64,000 bases of DNA from Mariprofundus aestuarium. Its GTDB lineage: Bacteria > Pseudomonadota > Zetaproteobacteria > Mariprofundales > Mariprofundaceae. Numbering within the stretch: position 1 is the stretch's first letter; every line of letters begins with the position of its first letter. Shown piece by piece: positions 1 to 8,852 of this stretch. The notes below the pieces were generated by a model. It was not told the origin of the DNA, did no database searches, and saw nothing but the letters and a program-made list of their open reading frames with translations. The stretch lies in NCBI RefSeq assembly GCF_002795805.1, contig NZ_CP018799.1, positions 2,163,001-2,227,000 of the forward strand, given 5' to 3'. Made by a program: the position numbers and the translations under genes.

Positions 1-1191
1 GCCGCCATGATCATGCTGGGTGTTTTGGCCTGGAACTACCAGCTGCGGAAAACAGTAGCTCACCGTACACATGCACTTGATGTGAATATAGAGCGGTTGA
101 ATAAAGCTGAAAGCATCTCCCACCTGGGCAGTTGGGAGTGGAATATTGTCACGAATGAGCTTCACTGGTCGGATGAAATTTACCGGATATTTGGCGTGCC
201 TCCCCAGGAGTTTGCAGCCACGTATGAGGGGTTCGTAAAATATATTCACCCGGATGACAGGGCTAAGGTACAACAGGCAGTCGATAACGCGTTGGCAAAC
301 AAAAAGCCATACGGTGTAGAGCACAGGATCATCAGGGATGATGGGATTGAAAGAACGGTCTATGAGATGGGTGAGATTGAGTTGGACGCACAAGGAACGC
401 CACTACGCATGCTGGGAACTGTTCATGATTTGACCGAACAGAAGCACCTAGAGAGGCAGCTACATCATTCGAGGAAGATGGAAGCGCTGGGAACATTGAT
501 TGGAGGGATTGCCCACGACTTTAACAACAAAATGGGGGGAATTACCGGAAATATTTATCTGGCACGAAAAGAGGCGGCAGCTCTGCCCAGGTTGTCAGAG
601 AGGCTGAAGACTGCAGAGGCTCTCTCCTTTGAAGTATCGGCGGTGATTAAGCAGCTGATCACATTTACCCAGAGGGAGCATATTGAGAAAGAGGTGATTA
701 ATCTGAATCCATGCATTGAGGAGGCCTTGGCATCGTACAGACATGAGGTGCCTGCAAGAATCACGCTCCATGCTGACCTGCCCGAAAGGACTTTTATGAT
801 CAGTGGCGATGACCTTCAACTTCAGCAGGCAATCATTAAAATAGTGGATAATGCAGTTGATGCTGTGGCTGATATTCCACACCCAATGATCCAGGTCAGC
901 TGTGACTTGTTTGAAGCCGATGAAGCGTTCAGCAATAGCCACACTGACCTGAACGGGAAGCGTTTTGCTCATCTGGAGATTAAAGACAACGGCTCAGGAA
1001 TCCCGGCTGAAAACATGGAACACATTTTTGAACCATTTTTCACGACAAAGAATGCAATCAAAGGGCAAGGACTGGGCCTGTCCGTTGCCTATGGTATGAT
1101 TCAAAATCACCATGGCACAGTCGAGATTAACAGCTCCCCCGGGATTGGAACCTCTGTGCATGTTTACCTGCCCCTCTTGGAAAAGGCGTAA
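1..1191 (+). CDS. PAS-domain sensor histidine kinase, 5' end outside the window
   Basis: The reading frame is open to the window edge, so the N-terminus is missing. The visible part begins with the end of a membrane segment (MLGVLAWNY), followed by a PAS domain at about residues 30-145 and a phosphoacceptor helix with the H-box GGIAHDFNN, whose His is codon 170 counted from the first ATG at base 7. A HATPase_c domain follows with N-box [10 protein letters not shown]1 DNGSGIP, F-box FEPFFTT and G2 GQGLGLS. There is no receiver domain and the protein stops right after the kinase. The catalytic core closely resembles the hybrid kinase at 21305-24292; both share KMEALGT, HDFNN and a FEADE stretch, so they are paralogues. 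The signal is unknown because the sensor region is missing. The family assignment is secure. Confidence 0.9.
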   Translation, partial: AAMIMLGVLAWNYQLRKTVAHRTHALDVNIERLNKAESISHLGSWEWNIVTNELHWSDEIYRIFGVPPQEFAATYEGFVKYIHPDDRAKVQQAVDNALANKKPYGVEHRIIRDDGIERTVYEMGEIELDAQGTPLRMLGTVHDLTEQKHLERQLHHSRKMEALGTLIGGIAHDFNNKMGGITGNIYLARKEAAALPRLSERLKTAEALSFEVSAVIKQLITFTQREHIEKEVINLNPCIEEALASYRHEVPARITLHADLPERTFMISGDDLQLQQAIIKIVDNAVDAVADIPHPMIQVSCDLFEADEAFSNSHTDLNGKRFAHLEIKDNGSGIPAENMEHIFEPFFTTKNAIKGQGLGLSVAYGMIQNHHGTVEINSSPGIGTSVHVYLPLLEKA

Positions 1192-1298
1192 GCCAACCTT
1201 TCCCCAGTGCCTGCACCCATCTGAAATAACATGCGGACGAATGGCCCGCCACCATCCATTGAACAGGCTCCTGCTTCTACTTGGTAGCCATAGTATTC

Positions 1299-1322
1299 AA
1301 AAAAAGTTATCCGGATGGATAA
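1299..1322 (-). terminator. Intrinsic terminator downstream of citrate synthase
   Basis: On the minus strand a 6-bp stem (TTATCC / GGATAA, 4-base loop) is followed after one base by seven T residues. It lies just beyond the gltA stop, in the convergent gap with the histidine kinase gene. The stem is short, so efficiency is uncertain. Confidence 0.6.
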
Positions 1323-1336
1323 TATGCTGGCTGAGG

Positions 1337-2623
1337 CTACCGCCTCTCCACATGACGAAGGCTTGAGCCCACATAGAGCTGGCGAGGACGGTCGATACCG
1401 TGGGTAGTGTCATTTTTCAACTCCAGCCAGTGACTTACCCAGCCTGAGGTGCGGGCTACGGCAAACAGTGCGGTAAACATACGGCGCGGAAAACCCATCG
1501 CGCTTAACAGAATGCCTGAGTAAAAATCGACATTGGGATAGAGCTTCTTTTCAATGAAATATGCATCACTCAGAGCCACGCGCTCCAACTCCAGCGCTAT
1601 GGCCAGCAGCGGGTCATCTTCCATGTTCAGGTGCTTCAGAACCGATTTGGTCATATCTCGGATAATAGCCGAGCGGGGATCATGGTTTTTATAAACCCGG
1701 TGGCCAAAGCCCATCAGACGGAAAGGATCATTACGGTCTTTGGCGCGGCGAATGGCGTTGGGGATATTCTCAATCGAACCAATCTCCTCGAGCATATTCA
1801 AAACAGCCTCATTGGCGCCGCCATGTGCAGGCCCCCACAGGGTTGCGATACCTGAGGCGATGCAGGCAAAGGGGTTGGCCCCTGAGGAAGCGGCCATGCG
1901 CACGGTCGAGGTCGAGGCATTCTGCTCATGATCGGCATGCAGAATTAGAATAAGGTCGAGCGCCTTGGCAATCACAGGATCGACCTCATACGCCTCATTG
2001 GGCTTGCCAAACATCATCTGCAGAAGGTTACTCGCGTAGTCGAGACGATTATCGGGATAGCGGGCGGGGCGGCCGATGCTGTATGTGTAAGAGGCCGCTG
2101 CAATAGTCGGCATCTTTGCAAACAGCCGGATAGCCGCCTTCATCTGCTGATCGGGCTGACTGTAATCCTGAAGATCCTGATAAAAGGCCGACAAGGCGCC
2201 AACCACACCCACCATCACCGCCATAGGGTGCGCATCGCGCCGAAAGCCTCGGTAAAAACTGATCACCTGCTCATGCAACAGGTTATGTTCATGGATGGTA
2301 TGGTTAAAAGAAGTCAGCCCTGCGCTGTCGGGCAACTCACCATAGATCAAAAGGTGTGTGACCTCGGTAAAGCTGCATGTTCTGCCAAGCTCTTCGATCG
2401 GGTAACCCCGGTACCTTAATATGCCCTGATCACCATCGATATAGGTAATTGAACTTTTGCAGGATGCAGTGGATTTGAAGCCGGGGTCAAATGTGAGCAG
2501 ACCATGATTCTGATAGAGCTGGCGGATATCAATTGCCGCAGGTCCTTCAGTCCCCTCAAGAAGAGGGAGCTGGCCTGAAACAGGTTTGCCATCAAGGCTG
2601 AATTCAACATCATGTTTAATCAT
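1337..2623 (-). CDS. gltA: Citrate synthase (hexameric, Gram-negative type)
   Basis: Condenses acetyl-CoA with oxaloacetate to give citrate, the entry step of the TCA cycle. The 428-residue protein matches the usual length of the NADH-sensitive Gram-negative form (about 427). Visible motifs are [10 protein letters not shown] and [11 protein letters not shown] around the active-site histidines, [12 protein letters not shown], and [13 protein letters not shown] with the catalytic Asp. I chose the ATG at 2623 ([10 protein letters not shown]) rather than one 17 codons upstream, because family members begin with this strand and the extra residues are unlike it. Only 20 bases separate the start from the T-run of a strong upstream hairpin, so expression may depend on read-through. 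The gene runs convergently with the kinase at 1-1191. Confidence 0.95.
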   Translation of the reverse strand: MIKHDVEFSLDGKPVSGQLPLLEGTEGPAAIDIRQLYQNHGLLTFDPGFKSTASCKSSITYIDGDQGILRYRGYPIEELGRTCSFTEVTHLLIYGELPDSAGLTSFNHTIHEHNLLHEQVISFYRGFRRDAHPMAVMVGVVGALSAFYQDLQDYSQPDQQMKAAIRLFAKMPTIAAASYTYSIGRPARYPDNRLDYASNLLQMMFGKPNEAYEVDPVIAKALDLILILHADHEQNASTSTVRMAASSGANPFACIASGIATLWGPAHGGANEAVLNMLEEIGSIENIPNAIRRAKDRNDPFRLMGFGHRVYKNHDPRSAIIRDMTKSVLKHLNMEDDPLLAIALELERVALSDAYFIEKKLYPNVDFYSGILLSAMGFPRRMFTALFAVARTSGWVSHWLELKNDTTHGIDRPRQLYVGSSLRHVERR

Positions 2624-2642
2624 AACAGATTGTAACACCCTG

Positions 2643-2718
2643 AAAAAAAAGATGAAAGCCGCCAGCCATTCCAAAGTTCGAGAGGAATCGTTCCCTTCAA
2701 AGCAAGGCGGCTTCCATC
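2643..2718 (-). terminator. Strong hairpin with T8 run, directly upstream of gltA
   Basis: On the minus strand GATGGAAGCCGCC (2718-2706) pairs over all 13 positions, with one G-U, with GGCGGCTTTCATC (2663-2651). Eight T residues follow at once (2650-2643). The 42-base loop holds a second small hairpin (ATTCC / GGAAT). This has the form of an intrinsic terminator for the small-protein pair at 2735-3146. It ends 20 bases before the gltA start codon, which leaves no room for a promoter after it, so it may also act as an attenuator of gltA. Confidence 0.8.
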
Positions 2719-2734
2719 AACGAAGAGTGACACC

Positions 2735-2941
2735 TTAGTTAGGCAAATTCTCTTCGTAACTCTCCTGCTCGGCTGCAGGCTCTTCTACTGTTGCCTCATC
2801 AGCTGCGCTGGTGTCCACAGCCTGATCTTCGACACTACTCTCTTGTGCATACTCGTATGCATCTTCGGCATTCGCCATCAGCGGCTGAATTGCCAGCGCC
2901 ATACCTGCAACGATCATTGTGGTTAATACTAATTTGTTCAT
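2735..2941 (-). CDS. Small exported, highly acidic protein (68 aa), unknown function
   Basis: I do not recognise this protein. From the ATG at 2941 it has a clear signal peptide (MNKLVLTTMIVAGMALAIQP, cleavage likely after MANA). The mature part of about 43 residues contains 15 Asp/Glu and no Lys or Arg, ending YEENLPN. The start is set by an AGGAG ribosome site six bases before the ATG; the longer reading frame upstream overlaps the next gene's end and has no such site. The mature peptide looks intrinsically disordered and could bind cations in the periplasm, but that is only inference from composition. It probably shares a transcript with the 57-residue gene 31 bases upstream and ends at the hairpin 2643-2718. 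Confidence 0.7.
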   Translation of the reverse strand: MNKLVLTTMIVAGMALAIQPLMANAEDAYEYAQESSVEDQAVDTSAADEATVEEPAAEQESYEENLPN

Positions 2942-2972
2942 GGATACTCCTGTAGATATGGAAAGCTTCCGC

Positions 2973-3146
2973 TCACCTGTCGATTGAAAATGAAAACTGT
3001 TCTGCAATATCACTTAGGTCGTCTGCATCCCAGCTTTCCCAACTATCAAAATCATCACTCTGACTGCTCTCTTTACTTTTCCTGCTTCTTTTAGACTCAT
3101 TCAGATTATCTTTTTGATTGTCTAGGCGGCGTTTTTTAGTTCTCAT
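2973..3146 (-). CDS. Small charged protein (57 aa), unknown function
   Basis: This short ORF starts at an ATG with a near-perfect ribosome site (AGGAGGT, four bases before the start). The product begins MRTKKRRLDNQKD. It splits into a basic half (Lys/Arg-rich, residues 2-26) and an acidic, Trp-containing half (DDFDSWESWDADDLSDIAEQ, residues 31-50). There is no signal peptide or membrane segment, so it should be cytoplasmic. It is 31 bases upstream of the acidic exported protein and divergent from the LysR gene at 3276, so the shared gap may hold a LysR-controlled promoter. No family recognised. The ribosome site makes it likely to be a real gene. Confidence 0.65.
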   Translation of the reverse strand: MRTKKRRLDNQKDNLNESKRSRKSKESSQSDDFDSWESWDADDLSDIAEQFSFSIDR

Positions 3147-3275
3147 GTGACCTCCTAATTCATATTGCTTAGAATTTCTCTCATCATTCGAGGCTTGTCG
3201 GTGGCAGAATAATCTTCAGTTGCAGGTGGCAGTAAATCAAATAATCTTGATCACCGTGATCAAGGGCAGGTGCTT

Positions 3276-4133
3276 ATGGATGTTGATCTGATCCGAACAT
3301 TTATTCAGGTAGCAAAAACTCGGCATTTTCGCAAAGCGGCCGAACAGCTATTTCTGACGCAATCGGCTGTCAGCGCCCGCATCAAACTTCTGGAAGAACG
3401 TTTAGGCGCAAAGCTTTTCGAACGCAGCAAACATCAGGTTTCCCTGACCACCGCAGGTGTACGCTTCATGACCCACGCTGAGAACCTAATGGCCTCATGG
3501 GCTCTCGCTTGTCAGGAGGTTCGTCTGCCCGAATCTGCCACCTCTGCCCTTGTGGTAGGGGCTACCGACACCCTGTGGAATATATTCCTTACAGACTGGA
3601 TCATAGAGAACAGCGCTATCTTCCCACAGATGATGATCCACTCAGAGCTGCATACCGCTGACTCGCTGATGCCTTCCCTGCTCGATGGCTCGCTTGATAT
3701 AGCTGTCATGTTCGATGCCCCCGCCCTGCCACGCCTTCATGTTGAAGAACTGGGAGACATCCCGCTCATCATGGTGGCCAACAGGGAGGGCCTGAGCCCT
3801 GAGGAGGCACTTGCATCCCGCTTTGTAGATGTGGATTGGGGAGAGACCTTTGCTGTCGCCATGCAGCAGCATTACGGTGGCGAGGTTCCAGCGCTACTGC
3901 ATACCAGCGTTGGCAAGGTAGCGCTTGAGGTAATCCTTAAATCAGGTGGTGCTGCCTACCTGCCCCAGCCAATGGTCGCCAGCCACCTTTCAGGTCGCAC
4001 CCTTTTTCCAGTTGCTGGCAGCCCTGTGATTGTCAGGCCTGTTTATGCGGCACGGCTATCAGGCAAGGAGAACGATGAAACACTTAATAGTACGGTTGCA
4101 CTGATGCGCAGCTGCCTGAATAGCCGGCTATAG
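3276..4133 (+). CDS. LysR-family transcriptional regulator, HdfR-like
   Basis: The 285-residue protein has an N-terminal winged helix-turn-helix (DLIRTFIQVAKTRHFRKAAE then LFLTQSAVSARIKLLEERLG). This resembles E. coli HdfR, where RTRHFGRAAE and LYLTQSAVSFRIRQLE stand at the same places. The rest is the usual LysR effector-binding domain (about residues 90-285). The ATG at 3276 is preferred over an in-frame GTG at 3270, because an AGGGCAGG element ends five bases before it and the protein then begins MDVDLIRTF like its relatives. It is divergent from the two small-protein genes, the standard arrangement for a LysR protein controlling its neighbour. The effector and targets are unknown. Confidence 0.88.
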   Translation: MDVDLIRTFIQVAKTRHFRKAAEQLFLTQSAVSARIKLLEERLGAKLFERSKHQVSLTTAGVRFMTHAENLMASWALACQEVRLPESATSALVVGATDTLWNIFLTDWIIENSAIFPQMMIHSELHTADSLMPSLLDGSLDIAVMFDAPALPRLHVEELGDIPLIMVANREGLSPEEALASRFVDVDWGETFAVAMQQHYGGEVPALLHTSVGKVALEVILKSGGAAYLPQPMVASHLSGRTLFPVAGSPVIVRPVYAARLSGKENDETLNSTVALMRSCLNSRL

Positions 4134-4162
4134 TTTTTATCAGCACTTCTTCTCACGCTGCA

Positions 4163-4194
4163 CAAAAAAAACGGCCCGTGATAAACACGGGCCG
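4163..4194 (-). terminator. Intrinsic terminator of the cytochrome c gene
   Basis: A perfect 9-bp stem CGGCCCGTG / CACGGGCCG with a 5-base loop (4172-4194). Read on the minus strand it is followed by eight T residues. It separates the cytochrome c gene from the convergent LysR gene and may stop both. Confidence 0.88.
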
Positions 4195-4216
4195 CCTTAA
4201 ACAGTACTAAACCTTC

Positions 4217-4582
4217 TTACAGAGCTTTCAGCTCAGCAACAGCTGCCTTGGCAGCATCGCCACATACTTTCTGGTTAGGCATCTTGGACTTGCCGTGTGC
4301 AGCTTTGGCTACACCTTTGGAATCGCAAATCCATGCTTCCAGAGCTGCGTCATCCCATACTGCGCCAGCAGCGTTCTGCGCTGCCAGGTATGAACCATAC
4401 TTGAAGCCTTCAGCAGAACCCTGCTTAGCTCCAGCAATACCTTTCAGGCCTGGACCAACCTTCTTGTCTGCAGAATCCAGGTTATGACAAGCTTTACACT
4501 TGCCCAGTTCGCTAGCTTCGGCGGTCATCACACCACCCATGACAAATGCAGCCGCGGCTGCGATAAACAGTGCTTTTTTCAT
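4217..4582 (-). CDS. Small periplasmic class I cytochrome c, monohaem
   Basis: A signal peptide (residues 1 to about 24, ending AEA) precedes a 97-residue mature domain. The haem site is Cys29-Lys-Ala-Cys32-His33, followed by the class I motif KVGPGLKGIAG. Met101 in KSKMPNQ is the likely sixth haem ligand. The protein should carry electrons in the periplasm. Two further cysteines, Cys86 and Cys107, flank the Met ligand loop and could form a disulfide that fixes it. The gene stands alone between two terminators, so no redox partner is indicated by context. The start is set by the signal peptide and a GGAG site upstream. Confidence 0.92.
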   Translation of the reverse strand: MKKALFIAAAAAFVMGGVMTAEASELGKCKACHNLDSADKKVGPGLKGIAGAKQGSAEGFKYGSYLAAQNAAGAVWDDAALEAWICDSKGVAKAAHGKSKMPNQKVCGDAAKAAVAELKAL

Positions 4583-4707
4583 ACTTATCTCCTAACTCAA
4601 TTTAACGGAACGGAGTGCCTCCCCGCCGACGCTTCACTCTACTACTACCCCATATCGGCTTAAAAGGCGGAAAAATTCCACCTGTTTGCAAAAGCTAAGC
4701 ACTTCAT

Positions 4708-4734
4708 AAAAAAAGGCTGCCCGGATGGGCAGCC
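4708..4734 (-). terminator. Intrinsic terminator of the FKBP gene
   Basis: An 8-bp GC-rich stem (GGCTGCCC / GGGCAGCC, loop GGAT) is followed on the minus strand by a run of seven T. It lies 29 bases past the stop of the gene at 4764-5246. Confidence 0.85.
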
Positions 4735-4763
4735 CTTTCAGAATTTAGCGTTTGTCTGGGAGA

Positions 4764-5246
4764 TTAAGCGCAGCACTCTTCGCCGCTGTGGATGTGACCG
4801 TGCTCCAACTCTTCTGCACTTGCCTCACGAATCTCTGCGATTTCAACATCGAAGTTCAGGCGCTGGCCAGCCAGTGGGTGGTTGCCATCAACTGTGATAT
4901 TGTCGCCATCAACTTCAGCAATGCGTACAACCTGAACACCCTCGGATGTCTCAGCACGGAACTCCATGCCGGCCTCAATCTTATCAACACCTTCAAACAT
5001 TGAGCTCGGCACAACCTCTGTCAGTGCCGGATTGTACTCACCATAGGCATCGGCAGCCTCAAGGGATACATTCAACTTATCGCCAACAGCTTTGCCTTCC
5101 AGCGCATTCTCAAGTCCAGGAATGATATTCTCTTCACCATGTAGGTAGGCAAGCGGATCACCGCCAACGGATGAGTCGATAGTCTCTCCGGCATCATTGG
5201 TCAGGGTATAGTGAAATGATACGACTTTATGGTTGCTGATCTGCAT
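4764..5246 (-). CDS. FKBP-type peptidyl-prolyl isomerase, SlyD-like
   Basis: The 160-residue protein begins with an FKBP half-domain (VVSFHYTLTNDAGETIDSS, GDPLAYLHGEENIIPGLENAL), then an inserted flap (about residues 70-130), then the returning strand (HPLAGQRLNFDVEIAEIREA). This is the SlyD/FkpA-like cytoplasmic chaperone-isomerase plan. The C-terminus HGHIHSGEECC is a short His/Cys tail like a reduced form of the SlyD metal-binding tail. The ATG at 5246 follows AAGGAGAG by six bases; a longer frame reaches 5303 but lacks a ribosome site. There is no signal peptide. It catalyses prolyl isomerisation; a role in metal delivery is possible by analogy with SlyD. Confidence 0.88.
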   Translation of the reverse strand: MQISNHKVVSFHYTLTNDAGETIDSSVGGDPLAYLHGEENIIPGLENALEGKAVGDKLNVSLEAADAYGEYNPALTEVVPSSMFEGVDKIEAGMEFRAETSEGVQVVRIAEVDGDNITVDGNHPLAGQRLNFDVEIAEIREASAEELEHGHIHSGEECCA

Positions 5247-5334
5247 GATTCTCTCCTTGAAAAACGGTGCCCTTGCACCGAATTGCGTCGGCAATCTACG
5301 CAAAGCCCCATCACATTCAAGGCTGACTACAAGG

Positions 5335-6321
5335 TCAACACTCTCCCGGCTTTATAAAAAGAAGGGGGAAATGGTCGCGATCCATACCTAGAGCACGCAT
5401 CTCATCCAGCAGGTGTTTCCGGGTCAATGGTATCTCATCGAGGAACTGTTTCTTGCCATCCCGATGCGCCAGACGCCCGAAAATACCGATCGCCTTAATA
5501 TGGCGCTGCAGTGCGGTCAGCCGCAATATATGATGCCACTGCTCAAAATTCTCAAAACTACCTGCCAACGGTTGCGGCAACCTTTCAAAGAATAAGCGAC
5601 TCCACTGCTGACGATGTTCTTCAGGATAATCCTGATAGCAGTCGTAAAGCAGTGATGCCAGATCGTAAGTAACAGGCCCCATCACGGCATCCTGATAGTC
5701 GATCATACCCAGCGGCAATTTACCGCCCGGAAGCATCAGGTTGCGACTGTGGTAGTCCAAGTGTACCGGCACCTGTGGAAGAGCCAGCAGCGAATTCAGT
5801 GTTTCAGTAAGCGCATTATGAAACTGCTCGCGCTGCCCGGCCGTTGCTTCAAGGCCAGCAACCTTCGGCAGGTACCAGTCGAGATAGAGATCACATTCGC
5901 GCCGCATTCTTGCCATATCAAAGGAAGGCAAAACCATTCCGGGATCAGAGCCCTGCAGCAGATGCAACTGATGTAGGGCATCCTCGAACAGTGGAATCAG
6001 GTCGCCCCCAGCTTCGCGACAGCTTGCCCAGGTAATATCACCGAAATCCTCCAGCAGCAGGAACCCCTGTTCCCTCTCCTCGGCAAACAGCCTGGAGACA
6101 CGGATGCCGGCACGCTCAAACCAGCTGAGCACAGCCAGAAAAGGGGCCACGTCTTCATGCGGAGGTGGTGCGTCCATCAACACATAACAGTTCTCTGCAT
6201 CAGTCACCCTAAAATAGCGGCGAAATGAAGCATCTCCGGCAAGTGGAATACACTCATAACTGTCACCCAGAACCCGGTTCAGCCAGTCACTTCGCTGCTT
6301 GCCCCGCTCCAGATCAGCCAT
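5335..6321 (-). CDS. amgK: Aminoglycoside phosphotransferase-fold kinase, AmgK-like amino-sugar kinase
   Basis: The 328-residue protein has the APH kinase fold: GDASFRRYFRV near residue 30 for nucleotide binding, LMDAPPPHEDVAPF, the catalytic loop HLDYHSRNLML with Asp and Asn, and the metal-binding MIDYQDAVMGPVTYDLASLL. This combination matches AmgK, the anomeric MurNAc/GlcNAc kinase of peptidoglycan recycling. AmgK usually acts with the nucleotidyltransferase MurU, but no murU lies next to it here. It overlaps the SPOR gene upstream by eight bases and is the end of the argS transcript. A recycling role fits nagZ at 18872-19771. The precise substrate is inferred. Confidence 0.78.
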   Translation of the reverse strand: MADLERGKQRSDWLNRVLGDSYECIPLAGDASFRRYFRVTDAENCYVLMDAPPPHEDVAPFLAVLSWFERAGIRVSRLFAEEREQGFLLLEDFGDITWASCREAGGDLIPLFEDALHQLHLLQGSDPGMVLPSFDMARMRRECDLYLDWYLPKVAGLEATAGQREQFHNALTETLNSLLALPQVPVHLDYHSRNLMLPGGKLPLGMIDYQDAVMGPVTYDLASLLYDCYQDYPEEHRQQWSRLFFERLPQPLAGSFENFEQWHHILRLTALQRHIKAIGIFGRLAHRDGKKQFLDEIPLTRKHLLDEMRALGMDRDHFPLLFIKPGEC

Positions 6322-7033
6322 CGTTCACCAGCAGTCCTCTGATTTTCATCCTGTCCAGAATATCGCGCACGCCATCTCTGGCCTGCTCCTTGTCCGGGTA
6401 GGGGCCTGCATAAACCCTGAACCACTGACCTCGATCCGGAAGGTCGACGGTATGAACAAAACCGGAAAACCCCGACTTCATAAGCTTCGACTGCAGTCCG
6501 ACTGCATCAGCACGGGCTTTAAAGGAGCCAACCTGAATACGGTAGCTGACAACCGCGGTTTCTTTTTCTTTTGTATCTGAAATAGGCTGGTGTGCAGATA
6601 CCTGCTTCGGGGCAGCAACCTCCAGCGACCTGTCCATCGCCCTTGCCTCTGCCGGCTTCGAATCGGCAACAGGGGCCGGCATCACCGACTGCTTGGGAAG
6701 CTCCTGATAAAACTTCAGATCCCCCACCTTGGTATGGGCATCAGCACCGGCCTTCTGCTTCCACTGCTCTACCTGCTCCTGCAACATCTCTATCTTTGCC
6801 TGAAGCACTTCGGTCGCAGCGTTCTTTTTGTCCAGTTCTGAGCGGAAGCTATCGAGATCGGCGCGAGAGACACTGCCAGCAGCCGGACTATTCTGGTTAC
6901 CACCCACCCAGAAACCTGTCGCAAAACAGAGTCCTGCAATAACAACAATCCCCAGAACCGGCAGGCTGCCGCCGCTCTCCCTCTTCTTATCCGAACGGGA
7001 TGGTGACTGGGCTTTTGCAAAGTCCCGCGCCAT
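6314..7033 (-). CDS. Membrane-anchored SPOR-domain protein
   Basis: The 239-residue protein has a short basic cytoplasmic N-terminus, one membrane helix (LPVLGIVVIAGLCFATGFWVG, about residues 25-45), a coiled-coil stretch (DLDSFRSELDKKNAATEVLQ onward to about 95), a Ser/Pro/Ala-rich linker, and a C-terminal SPOR domain (YRIQVGSFKARADAVGLQSKL to the end). SPOR domains bind denuded glycan at the division septum. The layout is FtsN-like and its place after argS agrees with that, but the FtsN essential motif is not recognisable. The ATG at 7033 is preceded by GAGAGG; the next upstream codon, TTG, is less likely. Membrane, periplasmic C-terminus. Confidence 0.85.
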   Translation of the reverse strand: MARDFAKAQSPSRSDKKRESGGSLPVLGIVVIAGLCFATGFWVGGNQNSPAAGSVSRADLDSFRSELDKKNAATEVLQAKIEMLQEQVEQWKQKAGADAHTKVGDLKFYQELPKQSVMPAPVADSKPAEARAMDRSLEVAAPKQVSAHQPISDTKEKETAVVSYRIQVGSFKARADAVGLQSKLMKSGFSGFVHTVDLPDRGQWFRVYAGPYPDKEQARDGVRDILDRMKIRGLLVNDG

Positions 7034-7058
7034 CAAAAACCTCTCATATCAGGCATAC

Positions 7059-8768
7059 TTACATACGCTCCGGAGAGGAGACGCCGAGGACAGCCAAGCC
7101 ATTACGAATAACCTGAGCAACGGCCTTGGCCAACAGCAGGCGTGCCGCAGTCAGTTTGGCATCCTCTGTCACAACACGGTGTTTGTGATAGAAACTGTGG
7201 AAATCGGCAGCCAAGCGCATCGTATAGGTTGCCACCCGGTAAGGTTCAAGCTTATCCGCCGCCTTTATCAGCAGTTCTGGATAAGCCAGCATGTGCGCAA
7301 TCAGACGTTGTTCTTCATGTGCAATCAACACGGAAACATCAACATCTTCCACATCGGCAAGAACAACACCCTCCTCCTCAGCCTTGCGCAGGATCGCGCA
7401 AACGCGGGCATAGGCGTACTGCACATAATAGACCGGGTTTTCATCATTCTTCTTCTTGGCAACCTCAAGATCGAAATCGAGCTGGCTCTCAACCCTGCGG
7501 GTCATGAAGTTAAAACGGACAGCATCTGCCCCCACCTCATCAACCACCTCGCGCAGGGTAACAAAGGTGCCTGCCCGCTTGGACATACGTACCGGTTTAC
7601 CATCGCGGGTCAGGTTCACCATCTGCACGAGCAGCACATCCGGCTGTGCCTCAAGCCCTGTCAGCGCTTTCATTGCCGCATGGACACGGGTGACATAACC
7701 ACCATGATCAGCGCCCCAGACATCAATCATGCGGCCAAAACCGCGCTGGAATTTATCGACATGGTATGCGATATCTGCAGCAAAGTAGGTAGGCGTACCA
7801 TCCTGCTTGGCCAATGGACGGTCCACATCATCACCAAAGTCAGTGGTGCGGAAAAGCAGCTGCTCCACCGGTTCATAATCATCAACCTCTTTACCCTTCG
7901 GAGGTGGCAGGGTGCCTGAATAGACAATGCCATCGGCCTTAAGCTTTTCAATCAGCTCAAGTACACGGCCGGACTCATGCAGGCCGCTTTCTGAGAAGTA
8001 GAGATCGAAGGCGATATTCAGCGCTCCGAGATCATCGCGGATCAGCGCCATGTTAGCCGCAACCGCCTCGCGACCAATCAGCTTCGCCCGTTCATCTTCA
8101 TTCATGGCGATTAGGGTCTGGAAGTCAACCCGTTCAAGCAGTGCTCTGGCGATATCGATCACATATGCACCCGGATATGCAGATTCAGGAAGCTCGATGC
8201 TTTCGCCCTCCAGTTCGCGCATACGAAGCCAGACAGATTCAGCTAGCACACCGATCTGGGCACCGGCATCATTGATATAGTATTCGCGGTGTACATCACG
8301 ACCGCAGACAGCCAGCAGGCGTCCCAGCACATCGCCGACAACCGCACCACGGGCATGACCAACATGCATCGGACCTGTCGGATTGGCAGAGACAAACTCG
8401 AGATTCACCTTCTCCGCATTTGCAACAAGCGGTGCATGACCGTACTTATCACCGGCCAGCAGAATGGTCTTCAGTACGCCAGCTTCACTCGCCTGCTTCA
8501 GGCGGATATTGATAAAGCCCGGACCGGCAATTTCCGCAGAGTCAACCGCATCCGGCCACTGCACAAGATCAAGAATGTTGGCTGCAATCTGTTGCGGGCT
8601 TTTTTTAAGCAGGCGCGCCAGCGGCATCGCTGCATTTGTAGCATAGTCACCATGCTCCCTGCTTTTGGTGCGCGTCAGCTGCACACCTGGTGCCTCTGCA
8701 CCCTCGATATCCTTGAGCAACAGTTCCAATGCCTGCTGCAGTGCCTGTTCTAAAGCCTGTTTCACCAT
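7059..8768 (-). CDS. argS: Arginyl-tRNA synthetase
   Basis: The 569-residue class Ia synthetase charges tRNA-Arg. It has the N-terminal additional domain (1 to about 105), the HIGH-type signature in FVSANPTGPMHVGHARGAV, a KMSKS-type site RMSKRAGTFVTL, and a C-terminal DALR-type anticodon-binding domain ending LAVLGVSSPERM. The length is normal. GGAGG lies almost against the ATG at 8768, so the second codon GTG could be the true start, a one-residue difference. It heads the group argS - SPOR - amgK and follows mutM. Confidence 0.96.
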   Translation of the reverse strand: MVKQALEQALQQALELLLKDIEGAEAPGVQLTRTKSREHGDYATNAAMPLARLLKKSPQQIAANILDLVQWPDAVDSAEIAGPGFINIRLKQASEAGVLKTILLAGDKYGHAPLVANAEKVNLEFVSANPTGPMHVGHARGAVVGDVLGRLLAVCGRDVHREYYINDAGAQIGVLAESVWLRMRELEGESIELPESAYPGAYVIDIARALLERVDFQTLIAMNEDERAKLIGREAVAANMALIRDDLGALNIAFDLYFSESGLHESGRVLELIEKLKADGIVYSGTLPPPKGKEVDDYEPVEQLLFRTTDFGDDVDRPLAKQDGTPTYFAADIAYHVDKFQRGFGRMIDVWGADHGGYVTRVHAAMKALTGLEAQPDVLLVQMVNLTRDGKPVRMSKRAGTFVTLREVVDEVGADAVRFNFMTRRVESQLDFDLEVAKKKNDENPVYYVQYAYARVCAILRKAEEEGVVLADVEDVDVSVLIAHEEQRLIAHMLAYPELLIKAADKLEPYRVATYTMRLAADFHSFYHKHRVVTEDAKLTAARLLLAKAVAQVIRNGLAVLGVSSPERM

Positions 8769-8852
8769 GCCTCCGGTGTTTCAGAGAGTAGTCACTCTGA
8801 AAGTCGGCGCATCTTAACCGCCCCAACGATCTTTTTCACGTGATCAGGCGAA

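Noticed and set aside
6828-7919. A 363-codon plus-strand reading frame opposite argS and the SPOR gene
   Set aside because: It lies wholly antisense to two well-recognised genes, has no domain or ribosome site, and its composition is that of a shadow frame.
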